From Pseudomonadota bacterium (GTDB lineage Bacteria > Pseudomonadota > Gammaproteobacteria > Steroidobacterales > Steroidobacteraceae): 64,000 bases of DNA. A program made the position numbers and the translations under genes. Under the pieces are notes generated by a model, which saw only the letters and a program-made list of their open reading frames with translations, was not told where the DNA came from and searched no databases. The stretch lies in the NCBI GenBank assembly GCA_023391335.1, contig JAEWBG010000065.1:1-64000 (forward strand). Direction: 5' to 3'. Below, in pieces: positions 24,026 to 32,185 of the stretch (the first letter of the stretch is position 1; every line of letters begins with the position of its first letter).

Positions 24026-25160
24026 GGAGATTCGTCTGGAGCATTTCAAATGCTTCGAGGTTTTGGCCCTTCCGCTTTCTAATCTCACGCTCTTATCAGG
24101 TGCGAACGGTTCTGGGAAATCGTCCATCATCCAGTCGCTTGTGCTTCTGCATCAGACTATGCGTGAACATGAATGGTCGAACCGAATGATGCTCAATGGC
24201 GAATCCATTTGTTTAGGTACAGTGGCTGACGTCGTGGACAAAGTGCACGGAAGGCGCAGCTTCGGAATTTCACTTGTTGATGAGGACGTATCGTGCGGCT
24301 GGATGTTCTCAGGGGAGCGAACTGAAATGTCCGTCACAGCAGATCAGGTATTCGTAAATGGAGAGCGAGTTGATCAAGGAGGACGCCTTCGATTTCTCAT
24401 GCCATCAGAAGGGGGCGAGAGAATCGCAAAATTGGCAGAGCGGTTGCGTGCATTGACTTACATAACGGCTGAGCGTGTTGGCCCGCGCGAGTTCTACACA
24501 TTGGATGACAAGCAAGCGGCAACGGCCGTGGGAGCGGGTGGGCAATACGCCGCGAGCGTGTTGCATTGGGGAAGAGACGAGCCGGCCTTAGAAGGATTGG
24601 AACTTAGCAATGCGCCGCCCACACGATTACGGCAGGTCGAGGAGCGCATGCGTACATTCTTTCCTGGCTTTGGAATCGCACTCCAACAGGTTCCGCAGGT
24701 GAACGCCGTGACATTGGGATTTCGAACCTCCGAAGCTACGGATTTCCATCGTCCGATAAACGTCGGTTTCGGATTGACGCAGGTCTTGCCGATCGTCGTT
24801 GCCGCCATCTCAGCCAAGAAAGGTGATCTGTTGTTAATCGAGAATCCAGAAGTTCACTTGCACCCGCGCGGCCAGTCGCTGATGGGGGCGTTCTTGGCTG
24901 AGGTCGCGCGTGCCGGAGTACAGGTTGTCGTTGAAACGCACAGTGATCATGTACTCAGCGGCATCCGCCGAGCTGTCAAAGAGCAGTGCCTTAAGCCGAG
25001 CCAGGTCTCTCTACATTTCTTCCGACCGCGGACGGCTCTCGAGAGCGGTGCCCAGGTTGCTAGTCCCCAGTTGGACAAGGACGGCAACATCGACGCTTGG
25101 CCTGAGGGATTCTTCGATCAGTTCGACAAGGACGCCAACTACTTCGCAGGTTGGGAGTAA
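24018..25160 (+). CDS. DUF3696 AAA/ABC-type ATPase
   Basis: This 380-residue SMC/OLD-like ATPase has Walker A GANGSGKS (28-35), the INVGFGLTQVLPIVVAAI signature region, Walker B LLLIENPEVHLHPRGQ (about 272-287) and the switch His segment VVVETHSDHVLSGIRR. The DUF3696 tail is recognisable (IDAWPEGFFDQFDKD). There is no TOPRIM domain, so it is not a complete OLD nuclease. The start overlaps the DUF262 gene by 8 bp. DUF262-DUF3696 pairs are recalled as modules in defence islands; the ATPase probably senses invasion and controls partners. Confidence 0.87.
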   Translation: MLREIRLEHFKCFEVLALPLSNLTLLSGANGSGKSSIIQSLVLLHQTMREHEWSNRMMLNGESICLGTVADVVDKVHGRRSFGISLVDEDVSCGWMFSGERTEMSVTADQVFVNGERVDQGGRLRFLMPSEGGERIAKLAERLRALTYITAERVGPREFYTLDDKQAATAVGAGGQYAASVLHWGRDEPALEGLELSNAPPTRLRQVEERMRTFFPGFGIALQQVPQVNAVTLGFRTSEATDFHRPINVGFGLTQVLPIVVAAISAKKGDLLLIENPEVHLHPRGQSLMGAFLAEVARAGVQVVVETHSDHVLSGIRRAVKEQCLKPSQVSLHFFRPRTALESGAQVASPQLDKDGNIDAWPEGFFDQFDKDANYFAGWE

Positions 25161-25163
25161 GAG

Positions 25164-26117
25164 ATGGAGTTGCTGGTGAACGATGTGTCGTTAGCGGGCC
25201 AGTTTACAAGTCATCAAGCCTTTTCCAGTGCAATAGAAGTCTTGATGAAAATGCGAGGCATCGCGCGCGCATTCGGGCGCGAACTTCGATGTAGCCGCCG
25301 CCTTTCTGGTGCCAAAGTCACCGCTACAATGAACGTACAGCAGGCTGTACAAATGATGGCGCTCGCGCAGCGACAAGCGTTCATGCAATGGATCGCAAGG
25401 CACGGTCCCTTCTGGGAAGACGACAGAACACATAGTGCCGACGACTACCTCGAATACGACGGTGCAGTCGTGACGGACACAGCACTAGGTGAGGCAGCGT
25501 TCGGTCTGCTGAAAGGCCGCGATCAGCACGTTGCGAGCTTGGTTCCATCAACGTTCGAACTCACTCCGATACCGGTTGTTTGGCATTCCGGCACCGAAGA
25601 GGCGAGCGAGATCCAAGTGCCCAACTATTGGGATCCCGTTTCGCTGGAAGCCGCGCTCACCTTGGTGCCGCCGGCAGTCCTGTCTTGGGAGCAGACGCTG
25701 AGCACCGCCAAGCTACGATTTCAGAATCTGTCATTCCCCGAGGACTGCTTTGATGCTTTACGTCCGCATCCATTCGTTAGCGGCGCTGCACGTCAAATCC
25801 TCGTTCTTCTGGATGTGCTGAACAGAATAAAAGAGTGTCACGGCCCAGATGGCGAGCGGTCGGAAGAAGGGCACCGGCTCTACCAACAGCACTTTACCGG
25901 TGAAAAGGCTTGGTTCTCTGATTCATCGGAGGCTGAGAAGAACGAGTTCTCCCGTGAACTGACGTTTCGCAATCCCGCGACGGGCCGCAAGGATTTGTTT
26001 TGCCCATGGCACGGGAAGGTCAAAACTCCGCAGATTCGCATTCATTTTTCGACACCTATCCGCGCGGGTGAACCTCTCCATGTTGTCTACTGCGGTCCAA
26101 AGCTCACCAAGCGATGA
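25164..26117 (+). CDS. Unrecognised protein, last gene of the defence operon
   Basis: The protein has 317 residues and starts 3 bp after the DUF3696 stop, so it is certainly co-translated. No family is recognised. Visible features are a basic N-terminal region (ARAFGRELRCSRRLSGAK), a middle segment WIARHGPFWEDDRTHSADDY, and a conserved-looking C-terminus containing LFCPWHGKVKTPQIRIHFS with one Cys-x2-His. It may be a sensor or effector of the preceding ATPase. The DUF262-DUF3696-unknown trio recalls three-gene systems such as Menshen, but that match cannot be verified here. Confidence 0.75.
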   Translation: MELLVNDVSLAGQFTSHQAFSSAIEVLMKMRGIARAFGRELRCSRRLSGAKVTATMNVQQAVQMMALAQRQAFMQWIARHGPFWEDDRTHSADDYLEYDGAVVTDTALGEAAFGLLKGRDQHVASLVPSTFELTPIPVVWHSGTEEASEIQVPNYWDPVSLEAALTLVPPAVLSWEQTLSTAKLRFQNLSFPEDCFDALRPHPFVSGAARQILVLLDVLNRIKECHGPDGERSEEGHRLYQQHFTGEKAWFSDSSEAEKNEFSRELTFRNPATGRKDLFCPWHGKVKTPQIRIHFSTPIRAGEPLHVVYCGPKLTKR

Positions 26118-26134
26118 TCCGAACCTGAATCGCC

Positions 26135-26203
26135 ATGGAATTCCGCATCGCCGATACCTTCACTGACAGCCTGGCTCGCCTTACCGGCGATGAGCAGAAG
26201 GCA
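26135..26203 (+). pseudogene. N-terminal 23 codons of a defence-associated UvrD-like helicase
   Basis: MEFRIADTFTDSLARLTGDE plus QKA matches the remembered start of large UvrD-type helicases that carry a RelE-like N-terminal domain and often end defence islands. Homology stops at codon 23; eight bases later a REP sequence of the transposase element begins. The remaining helicase is absent from the window, so the island has lost its right end here. Confidence 0.6.
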
Positions 26204-26210
26204 ACAACAC

Positions 26211-26232
26211 AAAGGGGACAGATCTATTTTTC
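26211..26232 (-). repeat. REP-like end of the transposase element
   Basis: On the plus strand AAAGGGGACAGATCTATTTT (26211-26230) is the complement of the repeats at 27051 and 27134 on the other side of the transposase gene, giving inverted terminal-like sequences around it. Confidence 0.65.
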
Positions 26233-26233
26233 G

Positions 26234-26977
26234 CTAGCCCTCGAGTCGCGGGCGTCCACGACTGCGATAAAGAATTCGCTCACCCGTGAGTTGCTCGACC
26301 TGAAGGATGAAAGCTTCTGATCCGGTCAGCTGATTGCGCTGTACGGCGCCTCGAATGAATTCGATCTCGTGCTTGTTAATGCCTTGCTCGACAAACTTCC
26401 GATAGATCTCCTGCTGACGCTCCCTGGAACGTGCGAGACCCAATGTGCACGGATCGACGTCCAACCAATCGCAATCAGTCAATCCCACGTGTGTGCGATA
26501 GCTTGACCATGGATACTGGTCCGGCGTCGCAACCATCTTTGCTCTCACTGGATTGAGATCGACGTACCGCAAGCATGCGAGCAGATATCGATCTGATTCG
26601 ATCGGGCTGCACTTGAAGCGACCCTCTGACCTACATGGATGTAGCGAATGCCGGCGGTGCATGGAGCAGGAGCCGGCCCAGGACGTGCCCGTCTTCCGTT
26701 CGAGGCGGTTGATTCGTCGAGTGTGTCGGCCTGCGAGGCGCTTCATCAGAAGCCCGAGGTTCTCGGCGTGACTGCCGGGGTCGACGATGATATGGACGTG
26801 ATTAGTCATTAGGCAGTAGCCGTAGATCTTGAGTCCCAGGGCGCGCCTAAATTCCTGCATCGTCTCCAGGTACTTGAGCCGGTCTTTGTCTGTCCGGAAC
26901 ACGTTCTTGTGATTGTGTCCGCGCTGCACGATGTGATGTGGATAGTTCGCCAGCGCTATGCGTTTCTTTCTGGGCAT
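26234..26977 (-). CDS. REP-associated tyrosine transposase (Y1/HUH) with an internal insertion
   Basis: This 247-residue member of the RAYT/IS200-like family nicks single-stranded REP DNA. The HUH motif is in YCLMTNHVHIIVDP, with the PHHIVQRGHN segment before it; the catalytic tyrosine lies in DRYLLACLRYVDLNPVRA. Between TGTSW and EGRFKCSPIES lies an extra 17-codon stretch (26627-26677) absent from the family consensus. It is in frame and contains the palindrome CTACATCCATGTAG, so the protein may remain readable but with a loop at a core position. The gene interrupts the helicase remnant and is bracketed by REP sequences. Confidence 0.87.
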   Translation of the reverse strand: MPRKKRIALANYPHHIVQRGHNHKNVFRTDKDRLKYLETMQEFRRALGLKIYGYCLMTNHVHIIVDPGSHAENLGLLMKRLAGRHTRRINRLERKTGTSWAGSCSMHRRHSLHPCRSEGRFKCSPIESDRYLLACLRYVDLNPVRAKMVATPDQYPWSSYRTHVGLTDCDWLDVDPCTLGLARSRERQQEIYRKFVEQGINKHEIEFIRGAVQRNQLTGSEAFILQVEQLTGERILYRSRGRPRLEG

Positions 26978-27049
26978 CCGTGCCTCCGTTGAGCTGTGAG
27001 TCTAACGGACGACTCGCGGTGCGGTTAGCGCAGAAACATGCTGATCAAA

Positions 27050-27160
27050 AAGAAATAGATCTGTCCCTATTTGGGAAGGTACTGCTCTGGCGTCGCAACC
27101 ATCTTGCGTTTGCCCAGAAACGTGATGATCGCAAAGAAATAGATCTGTCCCCTTTGGGGG
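27050..27160 (+). repeat. Paired REP sequences to the right of the transposase
   Basis: Two related units start CAGAAACATGCTGATC (27031) and CAGAAACGTGATGATC (27111), each continuing into AAGAAATAGATCTGTCCC (27050-27075 and 27134-27159). Between them is a copy of GGCGTCGCAACCATCTT, which also occurs inside the transposase gene near 26524, pointing to local duplication. Confidence 0.65.
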
Positions 27161-27178
27161 AGGCTCGCGCGCACTGAG

Positions 27179-29233
27179 TTGAGGACCTACGACGAATTGA
27201 ATCGTCTAACGTCGAGCACAGATCCGAACTGGGGTACGACCAGCTATAGCTACAACGGTTTGGATCAGTTGATCTCGGTTACCGATCCCCGCTATCTCAC
27301 TACCACGTACACTTACAATGCTCTGGGAGATCTCAAACAGACAGTAAGTACAGATACAGGCTCGACCACAAACACGTTCGACTCTGGTGGAAACTTAAAG
27401 ACGACTACTGACGCACGTGGTGCTGTCGCGACGTATACATACGACGCTCTAAATCGCGTGAAGACAGCTTCTTTCAAAAAGGGAAGCACTATTGACCAAA
27501 CGCTCACCTACAGCTATGACGCAGGCATGAGTGGCATCGGTCAAATGACCAGCGCAGGGGACGCAAATCATTCGATGAGCTGGACTTATGATGCGCAACG
27601 TCGCGTGCTCGGCAAGTCACAGACGATCGGCACGATCACCAAGGCTATTGCGTATGGATATACCAACGGACAGTTGACCTCGATCACGACTCCATCGAAT
27701 CAGTCCGTTGTCTATGGCTACACTGACGGGCTTGTCACGAGTGTGTCTGTGAACGGAACAACGATTCTCTCGGGTGCAATCTACGATCCCTTCGGGCCTC
27801 TCAGGCAATGGACCTGGGGTAACGGCACTTTGTCTGTAAGAACCTATGATCAAGACGGGAGACTGACTCAGCTCGATAGTGCAGGCCTCAGCACCTATAG
27901 CTATGACGATGCGTCGCGCTTGATCGGGATTACAGACACGACGGCGGCCGAAAACTCCTGGGTTTTCGACTATGACGTGCTCGATCGACTAATAAGCGCA
28001 GGCAAGACCGGTACCTCTATTGCCTACACGTATGATGAAAATGGAAATCGACTTACACAGAGCGGTTCTAGTTCGTCCACATATAATGTTGCGCCTGCGA
28101 GCAACAGACTTAAGTCAGTCGTTGGCGCACTCACGCGCACCTATGGATACGATGCCTCTGGCCACGTCACTAGTACCGGCAGTCGCACGTTTGCGTACTA
28201 CAACAACGGTCGGATGAAATCCGAAACGACCGGGAGCACCACGGTTAGCTACACGTACAACGCACTTGGTCAAAGAATCAAGAAGACAGGTACGGCAAGA
28301 CTTTTCTATTACGATGAAGCGGGGCACCTGATTGGCGAGTACGACGGCTCAGGCAATCTAGTGCAGGAAACGATATGGTTGGGTGATACACCTGTAGCGA
28401 CGCTCCGGCCCAATGGCGCCGGCATCGATATCTTCTACGTGCACACGGACCATTTGAACGCGCCTAGGAAGGTGACTCGGCCGTTCGATAATAAGGTGCG
28501 TTGGAGTTTTAATCCGGATCCGTTTGGCAATGGCGCACCGAATGAGAATCCACAATCTCTGGGTACGTTCAGCTATAACCTGCGCTATCCCGGCCAGTAC
28601 TATGACTCGGAATCTGGGCTCAACTACAACTACTACAGAGACTACGAGGCCGCTACCGGCAGGTACGTAGAGAGTGATCCGATCGGATTGAGAGGCGGCG
28701 TGAACACCTACGCATACGTCGGTGCAAACCCCTTGGCGTCTGTCGACCCGAGTGGACTGGTCAAGTGGAGCGGCAATGTATTCAGCTTCGTCGCGTCAGC
28801 ACCTTTTGGTGCTGCATACGTTGAGGCGACGCTCTATTCCGAATGTGTCGGCGGCAAGCGAGACAAGATCGAAGTAACGGGCGTCGGTCCGGCAGCCGGT
28901 GCAGGGGTGAAGGTTTCGGCCGCAGTGGCTGAGATTTCCTTCGACGATCACGAAACTTCCTTGAATCCGATGGGCTTCGACGGCGACTTCACGATGGGCT
29001 CGGCTGCTGTTACCGTTGGTGCGATTCCTCTGCCTCCCCCTAACTTGAGCCGAATCGGACTCGGGTTGCCGGGTTTGGGCATCGGGGTGGGTTATATCCA
29101 GTTTGGCAGAAACTTCTCAGATCCCCTCCCTCCTGGCTTCATCGTGGGCCGAGACATGTCAATAACCGGTGCAGTCGGCAGCGCTACGGTGACGTCAGTT
29201 ACTCCAATGTCTTGCGGTTGCCAATCCAAGTAG
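27179..29233 (+). pseudogene. 5'-truncated Rhs/YD-repeat protein with C-terminal tip
   Basis: The open frame of 684 codons begins inside the REP region; a TAG at 27140-27142 is in frame and the first usable codon is a TTG. It encodes many YD repeats (TYTYNALGDLKQ, TYSYDDASRLIGI), the Rhs core ending (YYDSESGLNYNYYRDYEAAT, ESDPIGLRGGVNTYAYVGAN) and DPSGL at 523-527, followed by a unique tip of about 157 residues rich in Gly and beta-strand patterns. Complete Rhs proteins are 1000-2000 residues with secretion domains, so this is a decapitated gene or silent tip cassette. The tip function is not recognised. Confidence 0.75.
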
Positions 29234-29235
29234 CC

Positions 29236-29535
29236 ATGACCGATCAGTCCCATAAATGTTCGAATTGTGGAAATGCGTTCGATCCCTCGGCGGCGCGGCA
29301 ACGAAACCTTTCGTGGCGAACGCTCTTCACTCGACCCAACCAAGCGCTGCCGCTTGGCCACGATATCAATGAGTTTGTCTCGGTGAGGTGTCCGCGATGC
29401 GGCCATATCGAACGTGCCCCAGAACTGAGAGTCTTTGGTGTCTTTCCGGGCGCTAGCATCAAGATAGTGCTCGGAGCGTTGTTAGCCATGATTCTTTTGT
29501 TCGGTTTCTGGCTGATCCGACGCACTGGGGAATGA
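29236..29535 (+). CDS. Small zinc-ribbon, C-tail-anchored membrane protein
   Basis: A 99-residue ORF begins 2 bp after the Rhs stop. It has two Cys-x2-Cys pairs (KCSNCGNAF near residue 7, RCPRCGHIE near 56) likely to hold zinc, and one hydrophobic C-terminal helix (IKIVLGALLAMILLFGFWLI). Position directly after an Rhs tip is where the cognate immunity gene usually lies, so an immunity role is plausible. The family itself is not recognised. The frame is intact. Confidence 0.6.
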   Translation: MTDQSHKCSNCGNAFDPSAARQRNLSWRTLFTRPNQALPLGHDINEFVSVRCPRCGHIERAPELRVFGVFPGASIKIVLGALLAMILLFGFWLIRRTGE

Positions 29536-29593
29536 TGGTGCGCGCCGACCTGGTGGGACGTAGTCGTGCCGGGCCGGGAATCCGCGACGACAC

Positions 29594-29617
29594 AAAGGGG
29601 ACAGATCTGTCCCCTTT
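29594..29617. repeat. Perfect 24-bp REP palindrome
   Basis: Arms AAAGGGGACAGA and TCTGTCCCCTTT meet at AGATCT. It is a symmetrical version of the REP ends at 26211 and 27134 and lies between convergent genes, where it could terminate transcription in both directions. Confidence 0.65.
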
Positions 29618-29633
29618 TGGGAGAGGCTGCGTT

Positions 29634-29927
29634 CTACTTCTCGAGAAAATCCACCGACCCCACTTCGGCCACCTGCGGATCATTGAAGGCCATCAAGGCG
29701 CGGTGCGCCGGATGAATCTGGTATTCGCGCAGTTCTTCGACTGAATTGAAACGCATCGCAAGCATCACGTCCCAACTGCGCGGACCGTGCAGGACGTCGC
29801 GCCCGACTTCGAGATCGCGCATTGTGGGAATACTTGCTGGCAACGCGCGCGTCATCCTGATGAACTCGTCGATGCGCGCATCGCTCGTGCCTTTCGCATA
29901 CTTGATGAATACGAAATGTCTCAGCAT
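29634..29927 (-). CDS. Dabb-domain (stress-responsive A/B barrel) protein
   Basis: The protein has 97 residues, starting MLRHFVFIKY at 29927. The ferredoxin-like Dabb fold is indicated by the N-terminal HFVFIKYAKG, the central PTMRDLEVGRDV, WDVMLAMRFNSVEELREYQI and HPAHRAL. Members are small dimeric proteins of varied or unknown function, some cyclases or stress proteins. Full length. It is a single gene between a REP palindrome and a repeat array. Confidence 0.85.
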   Translation of the reverse strand: MLRHFVFIKYAKGTSDARIDEFIRMTRALPASIPTMRDLEVGRDVLHGPRSWDVMLAMRFNSVEELREYQIHPAHRALMAFNDPQVAEVGSVDFLEK

Positions 29928-29975
29928 GCAGTTGGACTCCGGACCGGTCGGCGTACTTGCTAGAAGCACATAGAT

Positions 29976-30260
29976 TCATGGACAGGATGAAGAAGAGTCG
30001 GAGGAAGAGGCGAGCCCTGCGGGCAGGGTAGCCGTTGGCAAGCGAGCCCTTCGAGCAGGGAAGCTGACACTGTCAGCAAGCCAGAGACGCGTCGCCGCTT
30101 TCATACGTCCTGTGCATCTTGTTAGTCCTGTCAAAAATTCTTTGCCTGGGACCGGAGCGGAAGCTAAGAGATTGGACCGGATGAACGGGGTTGACAGGAT
30201 GGTCGGAATCAAGCGTTCTGCTTCTTCGTTCAGGCATCCCGTTGATCCAGTTAATCCTGT
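29976..30260 (+). repeat. Compound repeat: hairpin array plus inverted-repeat copies
   Basis: GGACAGGATGAAGAAGAGTC is followed by modules GCCCTGCGGGC, GCCGTTGGC, GCCCTTCGAGC and CTGACACTGTCAG (to about 30095). The long inverted-repeat element follows (30108-30205), and a second copy starts near 30233 and runs into the monooxygenase gene. No gene lies in 29928-30260. Confidence 0.8.
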
Positions 30261-31592
30261 CTATATCTCTTCTGTCTGCCGCGAAAGCAGAGCAAGAGAC
30301 TGGGCCCGATGAACAGTCGCGCCAGCGGGGATGATCGACGGCGCACTATTGAGCTTTTCCGCCGCGAAGCCTGCAGCCACCTTGTAGCGGTGCATGAACT
30401 CATCGCGCTCTGGCTTAGGGATGACGTCGTCGATCTTGTCGAACACGCCGCCGCAACGATCATCGAGCAGATTGAGCAGGCCGAACGGACCCGCGCCGCG
30501 ATTGCGTATGATCAATGGCGATATTTCGGGACACAGCTTTTCATCGTAAGCGGCGAGTGCTTCGGCATTCACTCCGTGCTCGAGCAGCGCGGCGCCGAGC
30601 ACGCGTGCGTCGACAATCGCTTGGCTCGCGCCGTTGGATCCGGTCGGATACATCACGTGCGCGGCGTCGCCGAGCAGGACAACATTGCCATCGCGCCAGG
30701 TGTTCAAAGGTTCACGATCGATCATCGGATACTCGAACACTTCGGGCGCGTCGCGAAGCATGGCGGGGATGTCGATCCAGTCGAAATTCCATTGCGTGAA
30801 GTGATGGATGAAGTCCTCGTGCTTCACCGGTTTGTTCCAGTCGCCATCGGGCCAGCCGTTTTTGTTGTCGACGGTGATTTCGGCGATCCAATTGATATCG
30901 GCGAGTCCAGTGTCCGGATCCGGTGCCGAAATCGGATAGAACACCACGCGGTGACGATGTGTGCCCAGCCCCACAAACGAGGCGCCGGTACGAATCGGTT
31001 TAGCTCGGCTTACGCCGCGCCACATGATCGCGCCGCCCCACTGAATCGGCGGCTGTTTAGGATGCATTTGCTGGCGCACAGCTGAATGCAAGCCGTCGGC
31101 GGCGATCAACAGACTTCCCGTCACTTCCGAACGCGCACCCGCGCGGGTCTGCAACAAGGCGGTGACGCCGCTGCCATCAGCGTGATTGCGATAACCGGTG
31201 ACCTTCACGCCAGTGCTGATCGCCTGCGGTCCGAGCCGTTCCAACACCGTGCGATACAACAGCATCTGGAGTTTGCCGCGATGGAGAGAGTACTGCGGCC
31301 AGTTGTAGCCGGCACGCAATCCGCGCGGCTCGGTGTAAACATCGTGGCCGTTGAGTCCGACCAGTGCCCATTCCTGCGTCTCGATGCCGATGGTCGAAAG
31401 CGATTCCCGGCCAAGGCCCAACTCGTAGAGCTCGCGCACGCCATTGGGTTGCAGGTTGATGCCGACGCCCAGAGGTTTGATGTCGGCGACACTTTCAAAT
31501 ATGCGGCACGGCACGCCGATCTGGTGCAGTGTGAGCGCAGCAGTGAGACCGCCGATACCGGCGCCCGCGATTAGCACTGGACGGTTGTTCAT
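30261..31592 (-). CDS. FAD-dependent monooxygenase (PHBH/PhzS-like)
   Basis: This 443-residue flavoprotein starts at MNNRPVLIAGAG. The dinucleotide-binding GAGIGGLTAAL lies at residues about 10-20, the conserved acidic end of the second strand is IFESVADI, and the flavin motif GDAAHVMYPTGSNGASQAI is present. It resembles PhzS-type aromatic hydroxylases, which insert oxygen using NAD(P)H; the substrate is unknown. The last codons (LLSRQTEEI, stop) are supplied by an inverted-repeat element, so the natural C-terminus was probably replaced. Hairpin arrays isolate it on both sides. Confidence 0.88.
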   Translation of the reverse strand: MNNRPVLIAGAGIGGLTAALTLHQIGVPCRIFESVADIKPLGVGINLQPNGVRELYELGLGRESLSTIGIETQEWALVGLNGHDVYTEPRGLRAGYNWPQYSLHRGKLQMLLYRTVLERLGPQAISTGVKVTGYRNHADGSGVTALLQTRAGARSEVTGSLLIAADGLHSAVRQQMHPKQPPIQWGGAIMWRGVSRAKPIRTGASFVGLGTHRHRVVFYPISAPDPDTGLADINWIAEITVDNKNGWPDGDWNKPVKHEDFIHHFTQWNFDWIDIPAMLRDAPEVFEYPMIDREPLNTWRDGNVVLLGDAAHVMYPTGSNGASQAIVDARVLGAALLEHGVNAEALAAYDEKLCPEISPLIIRNRGAGPFGLLNLLDDRCGGVFDKIDDVIPKPERDEFMHRYKVAAGFAAEKLNSAPSIIPAGATVHRAQSLALLSRQTEEI

Positions 31593-31739
31593 TCGGCCCC
31601 GCAACGGGTTTTGCTATTCGTGGTTTCTTGGGGCTCGGCGGTGTGAGTCATGAAGCGGGTCCAGTGTCGAGGAGGTGCGAATAGTAAACAAAAACGACGG
31701 ATTGCTCCGCAATCAGGAAGGACTGTCGTCAGGACGGAC

Positions 31740-32045
31740 GAAAGAATAAGAGGCGAGCCCTGCGGGCAGGGTAGCCGTTGGCAAGCAAGCGTCAGAAAAA
31801 GAACGAAGAGGCAAGCCGACTGCGTCGGCAAGGTAGCCGCTGGCAAGCAAGCCCTTCGGGCAGGCAAGCCTAACGGCAGGCCAGAGACGGAATTGAAGAG
31901 GCGAGCCGACTGCGTCGGCAAGGTAGCCGTTGGCAAGCGAGCACTTCGGGCAGGGAAGCTGACACTGTCAGCAAGCCAGAGATGCGTCGCCGCTTTCATC
32001 CTCTTCATCTTGTTTATCCTGTCAAAGTTTCTTCGTTTAGGTCCC
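31740..32045 (+). repeat. Hairpin array and inverted-repeat remnant
   Basis: Modules include GCCCTGCGGGC, GCCGTTGGC, CCGACTGCGTCGG (twice), GCCGCTGGC, GCCCTTCGGGC, GCCTAACGGC and CTGACACTGTCAG, ending in CTTGTTTATCCTGTCAAAG near 32009-32027. Long open frames across it are by-products of its composition. No gene is supported in 31593-32185. Confidence 0.85.
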
Positions 32046-32185
32046 GGCAAGCAGTCCTTCGACTCAGCGAAACCGATTCGTTTGTGTGATCGCTTTCAGG
32101 CGAACACTCATTAATAGTTCTGCGGCGTCGCCGATAGCGATTCAGTGTCCCTGCGCGGTGCGGGGACTGCAGTCGCGGCCGCGGA

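Noticed and set aside
26135..26320. A 61-residue gene following the defence operon
   Set aside because: Only the first 23 codons have homology; the remainder is REP and antisense transposase sequence.
14213..26977. Integrated prophage or integrative element carrying the defence genes
   Set aside because: No integrase, tRNA target, attachment-site repeats, structural phage genes or conjugation genes were found around the island.
30309..31574. Plus-strand ORFs of 258 and 162 codons
   Set aside because: They lie antisense to the FAD monooxygenase, whose motifs are complete.
31650..32114. A 154-codon ORF before the diguanylate cyclase
   Set aside because: It runs along a hairpin array and is explained by its composition.
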